Assembly (NCBI RefSeq): GCF_014698065.1
Contig: NZ_JACJSI010000072.1
Span: forward strand, 1-33,234
Length of the DNA: 33,234 bases
From: Nostoc flagelliforme FACHB-838
GTDB lineage: Bacteria; Cyanobacteriota; Cyanobacteriia; Cyanobacteriales; Nostocaceae
Reading direction: 5' to 3'
A program made the position numbers and the translations under genes. This document shows, piece after piece, positions 25,431-33,234 of the stretch (position 1 is the first letter of the stretch; every line of letters begins with the position of its first letter). The notes under the pieces are model-generated. The model was given only the letters and a program-made list of their open reading frames with translations. It was not told the DNA's origin and did no database searches.

Positions 25431-25876
25431 AAACCCGAGAAGTATTGCATACTAACCATCTAAAAATAAATTACTTTGTGATCGCACAAAAACTTACCGC
25501 TTATATCGCGTGGAGCATTAGTAGCCAACCAGATTGCAGTGTCGGCTCCTTGTTCTGGCAAACGGGGTGCTGATGACCCACCCTGGACAAATAGAATTGA
25601 CAAAGCTCAAATTTGCGGATGCCGTCTGTAATACGCTGGCTTATGCTGAGTTCGTTCTCTTTCTAATGCCAACTTCAAGATTATTCGTTTTTTGCGTAAA
25701 GCACGAAACTTGAGGTGAATAGTATTATATAACGGTATTTACTATAGATAAACCGGGGACGACATTAATTGTCTCCTATATAATTTACTTCTATCAAAAA
25801 CTGCTCTGGCTTACATCTAGGGCAGTTTTATATTGTACAGTAGAAGCCAGATTCACAAAAAACCCGACAAGTATTG
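25431..25876. repeat. pair of 17-bp direct repeats (AAACCCGASAAGTATTG)
   Basis: Copies at 25431-25447 and 25860-25876 match in 16 of 17 bases. They bracket the second SDR fragment. They may be the footprint of a rearranged mobile element. A hairpin (AAAACTGC...GCAGTTTT, 25797-25829) lies just before the second copy. Confidence 0.5.
25460..25680 (-). pseudogene. C-terminal fragment of another SDR (carbonyl-reductase-like)
   Basis: On the minus strand: NLSFVNSICPGW, then after a frameshift GGSSAPRLPEQGADTAIWLA, TNAPRDISGKFLCDHKVI, stop at 25460. VNSICPGW and the P-E-x-G-A-D-T-x-x-W-L-A block are typical of the C-terminal half of carbonyl-reductase-type SDRs. A few codons (family: VRTDM) are deleted between the two parts. 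Orientation is opposite to the N-terminal fragment at 25253, so the two are either different genes or halves separated by inversion. Confidence 0.7.
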
Positions 25877-26105
25877 GAACCTATCCCACTAATGATATCT
25901 GTGCTACAAAGCTTAAGTTTATTGAGAACAAAAAACCAAAAATTAAAGTTTCAGGCACATTTACGAAAAGAAATAGGGATTTTTAGAATAGTGGGCTAGG
26001 TTCATGAAAAGATAGTTAGATAAGGAAAGCGCTGAGTTAGCAGCGCAGTTAGGAAATTGGTAGGTTTATACAATAGTGCTATTATGGGGCAACTAACTGT
26101 ATAGA
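25690..26105. other. no gene recognised
   Basis: AT-rich. It contains the hairpin and direct repeat described separately and a 19-codon frame at about 26004-26065 (MKR, stop, LDKESAELAAQLGNW) that may be another gene remnant. Nothing else seen. Confidence 0.4.
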
Positions 26106-26423
26106 TTGATCAAAAATCAGGAGTTAACAGTAGTAGTTTCCATTGCTGTTAACTCCTCAATTCATGGCACTTATCAAGAATATCAACTCTTTCTTGGCAC
26201 ACGAGCAACAGGGGAGTATCAAAGCCCGTCCGATACATTTGATTTGCAATTGTGCCCGAATCTTGGGGACGTATATGCTGAAGCTGAACTTGAGTACGAG
26301 CATCGGTTAGGGAGACTGCTTTCACTCCTATACCAGCCGTGTTTCGAGTTTATTCGTTATGTAGCGTGGATCATGGTTGTGACGGCTGGTATCTTTTTTC
26401 AATGCTTGTGCCTACTTAGTTGA
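26106..26423 (+). CDS. doubtful ORF, 105 residues
   Basis: An open frame with a hydrophobic C-terminal stretch (FIRYVAWIMVVTAGIFFQCLCLL). It starts at TTG without a clear ribosome binding site, and an overlapping frame (MALIKNINSFLAHEQQGSI) looks equally coding. Its start covers a perfect 12-bp inverted repeat (AGGAGTTAACAG / CTGTTAACTCCT, 26119-26157). Not recognised; it may be part of the decayed region. Confidence 0.2.
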   Translation: MIKNQELTVVVSIAVNSSIHGTYQEYQLFLGTRATGEYQSPSDTFDLQLCPNLGDVYAEAELEYEHRLGRLLSLLYQPCFEFIRYVAWIMVVTAGIFFQCLCLLS

Positions 26424-26429
26424 TTTTAG

Positions 26430-26763
26430 GCTTATTGTACACGAGAAATTTTATATGTTAATAATTGCCATTGGCGTGACTATTTTGATTCTCTTGGCTT
26501 TCCCCGTAAGGCAGAAATTCGCAGTATCGATTCTTGGTGCAATCCTCATGTTTATTACTCGGAAAACTTTCGCTTGCATTAATTAGAACAGGCTTGGGAT
26601 TTACTTGATGCCAAAATATATTTGATCTGGTTCAGCAGCGCGCAGAAAAAAGGTTTCCCCCATGAGCGACTGCACGCAGGGGCTGGGCATTTTATTACCT
26701 GTAGGTGCCTTAAATATTTTTACGCAAGCAATTCGGGATTCGGTTACACAATTTCATCAATAA
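26430..26763 (+). pseudogene. decayed gene of unknown family
   Basis: First frame: NNCHWRDYFDSLGFPRKAEI, RSIDSWCNPHVYYSENFRLH, stop TAA (26580-26582), LEQAWDLLDAK. After a frameshift the other frame reads NIFDLVQQRAEKKVSPMSD, GLGILLPVGALNIFTQAIRD, SVTQFHQ, stop at 26763. Both parts read like one protein of at least 110 residues. I cannot assign a family. No start codon is visible upstream. Confidence 0.45.
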
Positions 26764-26827
26764 GTTATATTTGATAATCTTTTTCAGAGGCTATACTCAA
26801 TAGTGCTGTTTAAAACCTCTAATTAAC

Positions 26828-26980
26828 TTGATACATTGGTCAATCGAACGCAAAATTAGCAGTGGTTTCACTGTTGCTCTACTGCTTTTAGCCTGTATAG
26901 GTGGACTAGCTTGCTGGAGTACAAAAGAGTTAATTAGTACCGCAGCTTGAGTTGAACATTCTCATGAAGTTCTTAAAAAT
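26828..26980 (+). pseudogene. 5' part of the CHASE3-GAF-GGDEF gene, cut off by TGA
   Basis: In the frame of the gene at 26981, a TTG at 26828 opens IHWSIERKISSGFTVALLLL, ACIGGLACWSTKELISTAA, then TGA (26948-26950), then VEHSHEVLKNLEALQ. This is the first membrane helix and first CHASE3 helix. CHASE3 proteins normally have WV.HT.EVL here, so TGG to TGA is the likely change. Confidence 0.8.
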
Positions 26981-28510
26981 TTGGAAGCTTTGCAGTCTCA
27001 ACTATCAAGTGCAGAGTCCCAGCAGCGGGGTTTTCTGATTACAGATAACCAGCAATACTTGGATGCTTACTACCTAAATGCCAGTACCCTAAACGAGCAA
27101 GTCAACATTATTCGTGAGTTAACAGGCGACAACCCTGTTCAACAGCAACACATTCAAGCTTTAGAGCCATTACTAAAAAAGCGATTAACGCTGTTGCAAC
27201 AAGCGCTTAATATTCGGCGGCTCAAAGGATTTGAATTAGCACAGCAATTCATTGAGCAAGATGTTGGTCGAAGCGCAAACGACGACATCGGACAAATTAT
27301 TAATGCTATGGTTGCCGAAGAGAATCGCTTACTCCAAATCCGCTCTGATAGAGCAAAGTTTACTGCCAACTTCACCATGCTTGTTGTCGGTTCTGGTGGA
27401 ATTTTATCATTTGGCTTAATCCCTTTAGCTGGAACTGGGATTAATCGTCATATTAAACGGCAAAAGCAGGTTGAAGCTGACCTTGTTAACAGTGAAAAAA
27501 AGCTCAAACTTTGGGTGGATGAACTCGAAGAACGCAATAATGAAATTTCTCAATTAGCTGAACTTAGCGATGTTTTGCAAGCCTGTTTCACCCTAGAGGA
27601 AGCTTACATAGCTTTGCCAGAACTGGTGAGTCCCTTATTCCCCAATACTAGCGGTGGTGTGTTTCTTATAAGTGAATCAAAAACATTAGTAGAACCCGTA
27701 GCAACATGGAAAGATGACTACGCCTACTTGAATCTATTTACACCAACCGAGTGTTGGGCATTAAGACGCGGACGACCCTACTTTTTGAAGGATTCTCAAA
27801 GCCCCTTACACTGCCAGCATCTTCACCCACCTTTAAAAGGGCAAACCCTCTGTGTTCCCATGATGGCACAAGGTGAAGCATTAGGCATTCTGCAACTGAT
27901 TGCTTTTGAGACTGGACAACTGACTTCAACCAAACAACTTCTAGCCAATACTGTTGCTGAATACATTGCGATTACACTGGCAAATCTCAAACTGCGAGAA
28001 ACTCTTAAAAACCAAAGTATTCGTGACCCTCTGACTAGTTTATTTAATCGACGCTACATGGAAGAGTCCTTAGAAAGAGAAGTCAAAAGAGCCGAGCGTA
28101 AGGAACAATCGCTTGGTTTGATTATGTTAGATGTAGACCACTTTAAGCGATTTAATGATACTTATGGACACGTTGCCGGAGATATTGTATTGCGAGAACT
28201 GGGGCAATTGTTCAAGAGCATGATTCGCGGCTCTGACATTGCTTGTCGCTACGGTGGGGAGGAATTCATGCTACTTCTTCCAGAGGCTTCATTGCAAATC
28301 ACTCAACTAAGAGCAGAGCAAATACGAATTGGAGCCAAACATCTCAATCTACAACATCACCGTCAACCACTTGGCGCTGTTTCCCTTTCATTAGGAGTTG
28401 CCAGCTTTCCTCGACATGGTAATACTACTGAAACTCTAATCCGAGCCGCTGATGCTGCACTAACCCTAGCTAAAGCTACTGGACGGGATCTGGTTGCAGT
28501 TGCAGAGTAA
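26981..28510 (+). CDS. diguanylate cyclase (CHASE3 remnant - GAF - GGDEF)
   Basis: Makes cyclic di-GMP from two GTP. From the TTG at 26981: the rest of the CHASE3 sensor (SAESQQRGFLITDNQQYLDAY, ending in VAEENRLL), a membrane helix (FTMLVVGSGGILSFGLIPLAG), a coiled coil, a GAF domain (about 200-340; LFPNTSGGVFLI, CVPMMAQGEALGILQL) and a GGDEF domain with RDPLTSLFNRRY, LDVDHFKRFNDTYGH and active motif GGEEF. The RGSD five residues before it is a product-inhibition I-site. If translated only from here the first membrane helix is lost, which would disturb periplasmic sensing; the cyclase part is intact. Confidence 0.85.
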   Translation: MEALQSQLSSAESQQRGFLITDNQQYLDAYYLNASTLNEQVNIIRELTGDNPVQQQHIQALEPLLKKRLTLLQQALNIRRLKGFELAQQFIEQDVGRSANDDIGQIINAMVAEENRLLQIRSDRAKFTANFTMLVVGSGGILSFGLIPLAGTGINRHIKRQKQVEADLVNSEKKLKLWVDELEERNNEISQLAELSDVLQACFTLEEAYIALPELVSPLFPNTSGGVFLISESKTLVEPVATWKDDYAYLNLFTPTECWALRRGRPYFLKDSQSPLHCQHLHPPLKGQTLCVPMMAQGEALGILQLIAFETGQLTSTKQLLANTVAEYIAITLANLKLRETLKNQSIRDPLTSLFNRRYMEESLEREVKRAERKEQSLGLIMLDVDHFKRFNDTYGHVAGDIVLRELGQLFKSMIRGSDIACRYGGEEFMLLLPEASLQITQLRAEQIRIGAKHLNLQHHRQPLGAVSLSLGVASFPRHGNTTETLIRAADAALTLAKATGRDLVAVAE

Positions 28511-28747
28511 TTAATTTCTGAGCGAACAATTTGCAGTATCAATATTCAAGAAAGCGATTTGAGGTATAAGTATAAGTATAATTAGTAACTAATTTAACCG
28601 TATATTCTCGATATAGATTTAAGGGCAATAATCTATATTTTCATATTCTTCAGTAGATTTTCGGACGGAAAATTGACTTTAAACTGTTAAGTATAAATAC
28701 AGAACTTATATATTTTAATTGCCAGTTGATTAGATTCAAAGGAAAAA

Positions 28748-31213
28748 ATGAACTTAACTACTTACAAAAGAAATACAGCCAGTTTTGTAATAGTAGTAGG
28801 AATTATGACTGGCATTGGTATAATCTCCTCTCGAAATCTGCTGGAATATAAAAAAAATATTCGATGGGTAACACACACATACACAGTCATTAAAAACACA
28901 AAAGAAGTAATTTTACAAATTAATAATGCAGAGACTGGACAAAGAGGTTATCTGATTACAGGTAAAGGGCAATATCTCCAACCGTATGATATTGCAACTG
29001 ACAATATTCCCAAAACACTTCAAGTTTTACGTCAATTGACAAGAGATAACCCTAATCAACAGCGACGTCTTTCTATCTTTGAATCTTTAATTGCTAAAAA
29101 ACTGGATTTGCTTAAAATAACGGTGAGTTTTGCAACAAATAAGAATTTACCCTTGGCGTTACAGAGATTCGAGAGTAAGGAAAGTCAAAAGCTTTTGCAA
29201 GACATTCAAATGCTTGCTAAAGATATAGAAAGTGAAGAAAATCATTTGTTGAAACAGCGAACAATAGAAATGAATATCAGTGCTGCTAACACAAATGCAT
29301 TTACTATTTTTGCCAGCATTATAGCTTCTGTTTTAGTCGGTTTAGCCACGTTGTTCACTAACCAAGAATTAGCCAAACGTAAGCGGGTCGAGAACTCTCT
29401 CCAGCAGGCTAGTGAACATCTAGAAACTACGGTTAGGCAACGCACAGATGAACTTATAAAAACTAACCAACAATTGCAAACTGAAATTTATCAGCATGAA
29501 CACACTCTCAAGGCATTATCACTTCGAGAAAAGGAATTTAAGGCACTAGTTGAGAATGCACCTGACATTATTGCTAGGTTTAATACTCAATTACAATACG
29601 TTTATGTTAATCCAGCTTTTCAAAAGCTTACAAACATCTTACCACAAACTTTTATCGGTAAAGCTAATAGACAGTTGAATTTACCAGAAGAATTTTCTCG
29701 AATATGGGAATATAAAATTCAGTCTGTTATTCAAACTAAGCAAGAGAACGAGTTTGAATGCAGTTTTCCCACTACCTCAAGTATAGAATACTACCATACT
29801 CGCTTACTGCCTGAGTTTGCTGCCGATGGTTCAGTAGAATTTGTTATGAGTATTGCTCGTAATATTACTGCTCTAAAACTTGCACAGGCACAATTAATCC
29901 ATGATGCTTTCCATGATTCTCTAACCGGACTGCCTAACCGTGCTTTATTTATGGAACGTTTGGAACGTGCTATTGCGCTCACAAAACGACGTACAAATTA
30001 TAAGTTCGCTGTTTTTTTCCTTGATGTAGATCGCTTTAAAGTTGTCAACGATAGTCTCGGCCACACAATTGGCGACCAATTACTGAATGCGATCGCACGA
30101 AGACTAGAAACCTGCTTACGCTCTCAAGACACAGTTGCTCGTATTGGAGGAGACGAGTTCACAATCTTGCTTAATGATTTTAAAAACTTGAATGACATAA
30201 CGTTCGTAGTTGAAAGAATAAATGCAGTTATCACATCTGCCTTTAATCTCAATGGACGTGACGTATTTACTAACGTCAGCATTGGTATAGCCCTTAGTAA
30301 AAGTAGTTACAATCTGCCTGAAGAAATCCTACGTGATGCTGATATTGCTATGTATCGTGCTAAGGCATTGGGAAAAGCACGCTACGAGCTATTTGACTCA
30401 ACCATGTACGCCCAAGCTACAGAGCTAATGCAGTTAGAGATGGATTTACGACACGCAATTGAACACCAGGAGTTTATAATTCATTATCAACCGATTATTT
30501 TATTAGAAACTTACAAAGTAATTGGCTTCGAGGCTCTAGTACGTTGGCAGCACCCGCAACAGGGATTTGTTTCTCCAGAGAAGTTTATTCCCATAGCTGA
30601 AGAGACTGGGCTGATTGTCCCTATTGGCTACTGGGTAATGCGTGAAGCTTGCCGTCAACTGCGTGCTTGGCAGGAGCAATTTCCTACTAACCCACCCTTG
30701 ACAATTAGTGTCAACATTTCCACTAAACAGTTTTCACAACCTGATCTAATTGAACAAATTCACCAAATCTTGCAAGAGACTGGAGTTGAAGGCAGAAGTT
30801 TGAAACTGGAGATTACTGAAAGCGCAATTATGGAAAATACCGAATCTGCTACTGCTATGCTTTTACACTTGCAACAGATGAATGTCCAGTTACACCTAGA
30901 TGATTTTGGCACAGGCTATTCATCTTTGAGTTACCTACACCGCTTCCCCACTAATGCCTTAAAGATCGATCGTTCTTTTGTAATGAACATTGGTGTTAAT
31001 GGAGAAAACTTGGAGATTGTTCAAGCAATCATTACTCTGGCACACAGTCTTAATATAGATGTGGTTGCAGAGGGTGTAGAAACTGTTGAGCAACTCGCAC
31101 AGCTTGCAGTTTACAAATGCAAATATGCACAAGGATATTTTTTCTCCAAACCCTTGAATAGCAAATTAGCCAGCACCTTAATCGCATCTGGGCTGAACTT
31201 TGAGTCGAACTAA
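28748..31213 (+). CDS. CHASE3-PAS-GGDEF-EAL cyclic di-GMP protein
   Basis: 821 residues. Membrane helix near residue 10-28, periplasmic CHASE3 (NNAETGQRGYLITGKGQYL), second helix (NAFTIFASIIASVLVGLATLF), coiled coil, PAS (FKALVENAPDIIARFNTQLQ), GGDEF (DSLTGLPNRALF, DVDRFKVVNDSLGH, IGGDEF with RSQD I-site) and EAL (GFEALVRWQHP, ETGLIVPIGYWVM, DDFGTGYSSLSYL, KIDRSFV, AEGVET). Both catalytic signatures are complete, so cyclase and phosphodiesterase activity are both possible. ATG with AAGGA upstream. Its CHASE3 resembles that of the preceding gene, suggesting a tandem pair reading similar signals. Confidence 0.93.
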   Translation: MNLTTYKRNTASFVIVVGIMTGIGIISSRNLLEYKKNIRWVTHTYTVIKNTKEVILQINNAETGQRGYLITGKGQYLQPYDIATDNIPKTLQVLRQLTRDNPNQQRRLSIFESLIAKKLDLLKITVSFATNKNLPLALQRFESKESQKLLQDIQMLAKDIESEENHLLKQRTIEMNISAANTNAFTIFASIIASVLVGLATLFTNQELAKRKRVENSLQQASEHLETTVRQRTDELIKTNQQLQTEIYQHEHTLKALSLREKEFKALVENAPDIIARFNTQLQYVYVNPAFQKLTNILPQTFIGKANRQLNLPEEFSRIWEYKIQSVIQTKQENEFECSFPTTSSIEYYHTRLLPEFAADGSVEFVMSIARNITALKLAQAQLIHDAFHDSLTGLPNRALFMERLERAIALTKRRTNYKFAVFFLDVDRFKVVNDSLGHTIGDQLLNAIARRLETCLRSQDTVARIGGDEFTILLNDFKNLNDITFVVERINAVITSAFNLNGRDVFTNVSIGIALSKSSYNLPEEILRDADIAMYRAKALGKARYELFDSTMYAQATELMQLEMDLRHAIEHQEFIIHYQPIILLETYKVIGFEALVRWQHPQQGFVSPEKFIPIAEETGLIVPIGYWVMREACRQLRAWQEQFPTNPPLTISVNISTKQFSQPDLIEQIHQILQETGVEGRSLKLEITESAIMENTESATAMLLHLQQMNVQLHLDDFGTGYSSLSYLHRFPTNALKIDRSFVMNIGVNGENLEIVQAIITLAHSLNIDVVAEGVETVEQLAQLAVYKCKYAQGYFFSKPLNSKLASTLIASGLNFESN

Positions 31214-31265
31214 ATTGCAACAAAATGGTTAATTAAGCTAATGAGCATTTAAGTTGTATAACACC

Positions 31266-31279
31266 AGGGCTGAAGCCCT
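31266..31279. repeat. short palindrome AGGGCT-GA-AGCCCT
   Basis: Perfect 6-bp arms, 52 bp after the EAL gene stop. The CAGGGCTGAAGCCCTTACTAC context is, as I recall, a dispersed intergenic element in Nostoc genomes. Confidence 0.6.
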
Positions 31280-31319
31280 TACTACAAGCGAATCAGTCTG
31301 GAAAAATGAATGACGATTA

Positions 31320-31506
31320 GCTTATTAATGGCTTTGAGCCTCTATTAAGTTGGCAACACCCGCAACAGCGGTTTGTTTTTCCAGAGAAGTTTATTCCCAT
31401 AGCTGAAGAAACTGGGTTGATTGCCCCTATTGGTTACTGGTTACTGCATAAGGCTTGTCGTCAGCTTAAACTAAATTTGATTTACAACAGCTTTCAAACG
31501 CCTTAA
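31320..31506 (+). pseudogene. partial copy of an EAL domain
   Basis: Frame from 31320 reads GFEPLLSWQHPQQRFVFPEK, FIPIAEETGLIAPIGYWLLH, KACRQLK and then unrelated residues to a stop at 31506. It matches 30535-30660 of the upstream gene closely (many identical codons). The catalytic EAL motif reads EPL and the following Arg is Ser, so it could not be active. It has no start codon or other domain. Confidence 0.85.
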
Positions 31507-31534
31507 GCGCTGATTCTGTTCTGACCACTTTTTA

Positions 31535-31660
31535 CTAAGCATCTTTAACGATTTTTATCTCTGAGGGCGATAAAAGCTCATCCCCTTGGCCAGAAGCTAT
31601 AATTTTAGCTGCTATAACCGCTTTTTCATACTCCACACCGTACTTATCCCTCTTCTAAGA
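31535..31660 (-). pseudogene. C-terminal fragment of an unknown protein
   Basis: Minus-strand frame ending at 31535: KRDKYGVEYEKAVIAAKIIA, SGQGDELLSPSEIKIVKDA. The composition and regular helices suggest real protein, but there is no start and no family I can name. From here to 31829 nothing else is supported; a plus-strand ORF of 75 codons there looks random. Confidence 0.35.
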
Positions 31661-31829
31661 AACAGAAATGTTTCTTTACATCCATTGGGAATGCGATCGC
31701 TTTCCTCGGACGCTTTTGTCACTTTCGGCTTTTCACACCACACCCTTTTTGCAAAATTGGGATGCTCCCGAGGATACTTGAAGATAGAAGCCGAACCTTT
31801 TTATCTTTTCTAAAAAACTATTAGTATTT

Positions 31830-32801
31830 ATGTTCACTGCTGAGTTAGATCGCCATCTTATCAAGGTGCTAAAAAACGCTTCTAAGCTATTTAGTATATT
31901 TGTTACCTTGATAGGTTGTCTTGTTCTGATAGGTTGGTATTTTGATATTCAAATTCTCAAAAGCGTATTGCCACCGTGGGCGACGATGAAACCTAATACT
32001 GCCTTATGTTTTGTATTATCTGGTTTAGCATTAAATTTTTTGAGGTCAAAACAAAAATTAAAGCGTCGAGTAGCTCAGGGTTTGGCGTTGGCAATTACCA
32101 CAGTAGGATTACTCACTCTGAGCCAATACTTATTTGGGTGGAATTTAGGAATTGATCAACTATTGTTTAAAGAACCACTAGAAGCGCTCCACACTTATAG
32201 CCCTGGACGGATGTCAGCGATAATAGCTACGAACTTTAGCTTAATGGGTTTTGCTTTATGGCTTGCTGCTGACCGAAGCATCTATTATCGACCAGTGCAA
32301 ATATTTGCACTGATTACTGCCCTGACAAACCTACAAGTTTTAATTGGCTATTTTTATGGAGTTGAACCGATATTTGGGTCGTCATCGTTTACCTATACTG
32401 CCATTCACAGCGCAATTGGGTTTGTCTTACTCTCGTTTGGTATCTTATTTGCGTTTCCTACTAAGGGTTTGATGAATCTGATAGTTAGTAATAGTGCAGG
32501 AGGAATGACTGCTAGAGTGTTACTTCCGGCAGCACTTGCTATTCCTTTAAGCTTAGGGTGGCTGCGCGTGTATGGAGAAAATCAAGGATGGTTCGATCAT
32601 GCTTTTGGCTTGAGCTTCCATGTAATGGGCAATGTAGCTGCCTTTACAGGATTAATTTGGTACTGTACAAAAGGTTTAATACGCTTAGATGTCAAGCGCA
32701 AACATGCAGAGGATGCCTTAAAAACAGCTTATGCTGAACTAGAACTAAAGGTACAGGAACGCACTGGTCGATATGCTTTTTTATACCGCAGACATGACTG
32801 A
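31830..32801 (+). CDS. N-terminal membrane part of a signalling protein, truncated
   Basis: 323 residues with seven or eight hydrophobic segments (for example LFSIFVTLIGCLVLIGWYF, ALAITTVGLLTLSQYLFGW, LQVLIGYFYGVEPIFG) and the conserved LPPWATMKPNTALCFVLSGL known from N-termini of cyanobacterial sensor kinases and GGDEF proteins. A coiled coil AYAELELKVQERT should lead into PAS, kinase or GGDEF domains. Similarity stops at about 32763, where a transposase remnant in opposite orientation begins, and the frame ends at 32801. The output domain is therefore missing and the protein is probably non-functional. Confidence 0.8.
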   Translation: MFTAELDRHLIKVLKNASKLFSIFVTLIGCLVLIGWYFDIQILKSVLPPWATMKPNTALCFVLSGLALNFLRSKQKLKRRVAQGLALAITTVGLLTLSQYLFGWNLGIDQLLFKEPLEALHTYSPGRMSAIIATNFSLMGFALWLAADRSIYYRPVQIFALITALTNLQVLIGYFYGVEPIFGSSSFTYTAIHSAIGFVLLSFGILFAFPTKGLMNLIVSNSAGGMTARVLLPAALAIPLSLGWLRVYGENQGWFDHAFGLSFHVMGNVAAFTGLIWYCTKGLIRLDVKRKHAEDALKTAYAELELKVQERTGRYAFLYRRHD

Positions 32802-32973
32802 TTTTGACATCGACGAATTTTTGCTGTAGTTCTACTACCCCATTTAGCGTTCTTATATGTCGAGGATTATTGTATTCATTCCACATTGCTTGACCGCACG
32901 AAGGGCATTTTTTTTGAACACAATCGAGTACTTCAAACGATGTTGCCTCTGGTTTTAAACTTTTTCTTGCCAA
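32765..32973 (-). pseudogene. N-terminal fragment of a zinc-ribbon transposase
   Basis: Minus strand from about 32973: ARKSLKPEATSFEVLDCVQK, KCPSCGQAMWNEYNNPRHIR, TLNGVVELQ, then a one-base frameshift, then KIRRCQNQSCLRYKKAYRP up to the junction with the sensor gene. CPSCG and CxxxxC form a zinc ribbon as in N-termini of some insertion-sequence transposases; the exact IS family is uncertain. Truncated at the junction. Confidence 0.55.
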
Positions 32974-33067
32974 GTTTTTGCACCATTATTTCGCTACAAG
33001 GTCAAGATTACAGGATTTCCGCTCTTCTCTAGTAAGTTTTGCCACGCTAGGAAATATTTGGCAAGAG

Positions 33068-33234
33068 ATGCCCACCCAACAGTTGCGATAGCGAAGCGCT
33101 GCTGCGAAGCGCAGATCGTAAATGAATATTGTGCAGAGTATAAAGACTTATTTAAAGAAGTAAGGAATTATGAGTGCTTCAAATATTTACACATGGGGAT
33201 AATATCAACGATAAAACGAAAATCGTTACCAGAG
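33068..33234 (+). pseudogene. 5' end of an IS701-type transposase, interrupted by a small repeat and by the window edge
   Basis: From 33118 the frame reads VNEYCAEYKDLFKEVRNYEC, FKYLHMGIISTIKRKSLPE up to the window end. The EYC..Y..LF.EVR..E.FK.LH.G.IS.IKRKSLP block is the N-terminus of IS701-family transposases as I know them. The natural start may be ATG 33068 (MPTQQL), but about 32 bp of repeat separates it and shifts the frame. The rest lies beyond the window. Confidence 0.6.
33085..33118. repeat. short repeat with two GCGAAGCGC copies
   Basis: GCGATAGCGAAGCGCTGCTG followed by CGAAGCGCAGATCG; GCGAAGCGC occurs at 33091-33099 and 33104-33112. This is a dispersed Nostoc-type small repeat, here lying between an ATG-led MPTQQL and the conserved part of the following transposase. 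Confidence 0.7.

Noticed and set aside
31586..31813. 75-codon plus-strand ORF before the membrane sensor
   Set aside because: Composition looks random and a more convincing fragment lies on the other strand in part of it.

Overview
The window looks like a chromosome segment of a heterocyst-forming cyanobacterium (Nostoc/Anabaena type). HIP1 octamers (GCGATCGC) are scattered throughout. Heptameric short tandem repeats of the Nostocales kind lie between genes. There is an XisH/XisI pair, a thioredoxin reductase-thioredoxin fusion (NTRC), and sensors of cyanobacterial type. I see no rRNA and no CRISPR array; the only tRNA I found is tRNA-Val(TAC). Species assignment is inference.

The left half (0.6-19 kb) is mostly intact housekeeping and accessory genes: a secreted N-acetylmuramoyl-L-alanine amidase, pyrG, a protein made of two copies of one unknown domain, a Uma2 nuclease-like protein, an HsdR-N-like nuclease-fold protein, a ROK sugar kinase with a degraded zinc motif, a DppC/OppC-type permease, xisH-xisI, NTRC, two methyltransferases, an FHA-membrane protein, an M20 amidohydrolase, mazG and a DUF2227 membrane protein. 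Relics among them include a fragment of a second NTRC, an IS4-like transposase fragment, a small MITE-like element, and a glutamate-receptor-like channel gene with its pore and most of lobe 2 deleted. Heptamer repeats supply the start codons of the ROK and mazG genes and the last codons of the DUF2227 gene.

The right half (19-33 kb) is accessory and strongly decayed. It starts at tRNA-Val, followed 7 bp downstream by a sequence resembling the left end of Tn7/Tn5053-like (CAST-type) transposons and by a helix-turn-helix fragment resembling a TnsD/TniQ C-terminus. Next is a large secreted trypsin-like/CARDB/RTX protein with nine 60-bp repeats. Then comes the most interesting part: a decayed RiPP locus, with a nitrile-hydratase-leader (NHLP) precursor carrying three in-frame stops, 40 bp upstream of a cupin-4/JmjC-like oxygenase gene with one in-frame stop. 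Broken SDR fragments and unrecognised gene remains follow.

The last 6 kb holds c-di-GMP signalling genes: a CHASE3-GAF-GGDEF protein whose first segment is cut off by a TGA, an apparently intact CHASE3-PAS-GGDEF-EAL protein, a fragmentary EAL copy, and a multi-pass membrane sensor truncated by a transposase remnant. The window ends inside an IS701-type transposase.

The decay pattern is notable. Within about 7 kb several separate loci are broken by single in-frame TAA, TAG or TGA codons, mostly at places where the family expects Q, E or W. That points to recent, point-mutation-driven pseudogenisation.
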